A stretch of DNA of 64,000 bases. Origin: Halomonas sp. ML-15 (lineage in GTDB: Bacteria > Pseudomonadota > Gammaproteobacteria > Pseudomonadales > Halomonadaceae). Positions within the stretch are counted from its first letter, which is position 1, and each line of letters opens with the position of its first letter. A program made the position numbers and the translations under genes. Location of the stretch: positions 310,001 through 374,000 of the forward strand of contig NZ_JACXZT010000001.1 in assembly GCF_014779595.1 (NCBI RefSeq), read 5' to 3'. The notes under the pieces are model-generated. The model ran no database searches, was not told where the DNA came from, and saw only the letters and a list, made by a program, of their open reading frames with translations. This document shows positions 63,635-64,000 of this stretch, piece after piece.

Positions 63635-64000
63635 TCACTTGCGCTTGGCCCAGTAATAGGCCAGGAGGTCGCGCGCAAACAGGCCAAGGAAAATCGAGTA
63701 ATCAATGGTATAGCGTTTTATCAGCTTTGGCTCATCGTAGATGCGATAAAGCCAGCGCAGATTCAGGCGATCCATCCACGCCGGGTAGTACTGCGCCCCG
63801 CCTTTGGCCGTCTGATGCAGAAAGCCGCCGCAGGTATAGCCCTCCCCGCGCCAGCCCGCCTCTGCCAGGTCGACCAGTAGCCGCTCCTGAAGCGGTGCCC
63901 CCATGCCCACCACCACGATCTCCGGCGCAAGCGCCACCAGCTCATCGATGAATGCCGAGCGCTCCTCATCGTCAGTGAAAAAGCCGTGCCGCACGCCAGC
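63635..64000 (-). CDS. WecG/TagA/CpsF-family glycosyltransferase, C-terminal part (5' end outside window)
   Basis: The frame is open to the right edge. The visible 121 residues match the C-terminal half of this family: IVVVGMGAPLQERLLVDL, CGGFLHQTAKGGAQYYPAWM and LRWLYRIYDEPKLIKRY. These enzymes add the second sugar, such as ManNAcA or ManNAc, to a polyprenyl-linked carrier. It precedes the polyprenyl phosphotransferase gene on the same strand. Confidence 0.87.
   Translation of the reverse strand, partial: AGVRHGFFTDDEERSAFIDELVALAPEIVVVGMGAPLQERLLVDLAEAGWRGEGYTCGGFLHQTAKGGAQYYPAWMDRLNLRWLYRIYDEPKLIKRYTIDYSIFLGLFARDLLAYYWAKRK

Overview
The window looks like a chromosomal segment of a halophilic gammaproteobacterium, most likely Halomonadaceae (inference). 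The DNA is GC-rich. It carries many 'GTGGGAGCGAATTTATTCGCGAT'-type REP palindromes, TRAP and TctABC uptake systems, quaternary-amine-type binding proteins and several membrane diguanylate cyclases. No rRNA, tRNA, CRISPR array or insertion sequence was seen.

Layout. 1-6528: an amide-utilisation block (end of an asparaginase, a DctPQM TRAP transporter, an M20 carbamoylase-type hydrolase, a RidA protein and an amidase). 6541-11130: REP repeats, a Phd/VapC toxin-antitoxin pair with a perfect 20-bp upstream palindrome, and two diguanylate cyclases, one coupled to a small molybdopterin-oxidoreductase-like protein. 11197-17443: an AT-richer island, all on the minus strand, that reads as an unusual RiPP operon. 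It starts with an unannotated 54-residue candidate precursor, followed by a radical SAM/SPASM enzyme, a UPF0489/arginase-fold protein, a PAPS sulfotransferase, a GMC oxidoreductase, a VOC protein and a 2OG-Fe(II) oxygenase. 17917-29531: a sugar-acid catabolic locus (TctCBA uptake, enolase-superfamily and UxaA-type dehydratases, a DapA-type lyase, two hydroxyacid redox enzymes, a divergent IlvD/Edd dehydratase and a GntR/FCD regulator).

29667-44774: a MASE1-LOV-GGDEF protein (putative blue-light-controlled c-di-GMP synthase). Then come two facing modules, each with a DddP-like M24 protein and an OpuAC-type binding protein, separated by a seven-unit REP array. A PhyH-type oxygenase, LysR regulators and an ALDH/Fe-ADH/enolase-superfamily operon follow. 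44729-55656: a tightly coupled operon of glycosyltransferase, two DUF861-type cupins, AmgK-like sugar kinase, two aldehyde dehydrogenases, GlmU-N-like nucleotidyltransferase and FAD amine oxidase. It faces a divergent regulator-glycosyltransferase pair. I infer a pathway in which an amine is processed as a glycoside and the sugar is recycled. 55880-59402: a lipoprotein hydrolase and an autotransporter converge on a strong bidirectional terminator. 59614-64000: surface polysaccharide genes (GT2, O-antigen ligase, polyprenyl glycosylphosphotransferase, WecG/TagA) interrupted by another REP array.

The two most unusual loci are the RiPP-like island and the glycosyl-amine operon. Functions are read from motifs and gene order only; no database search was possible.
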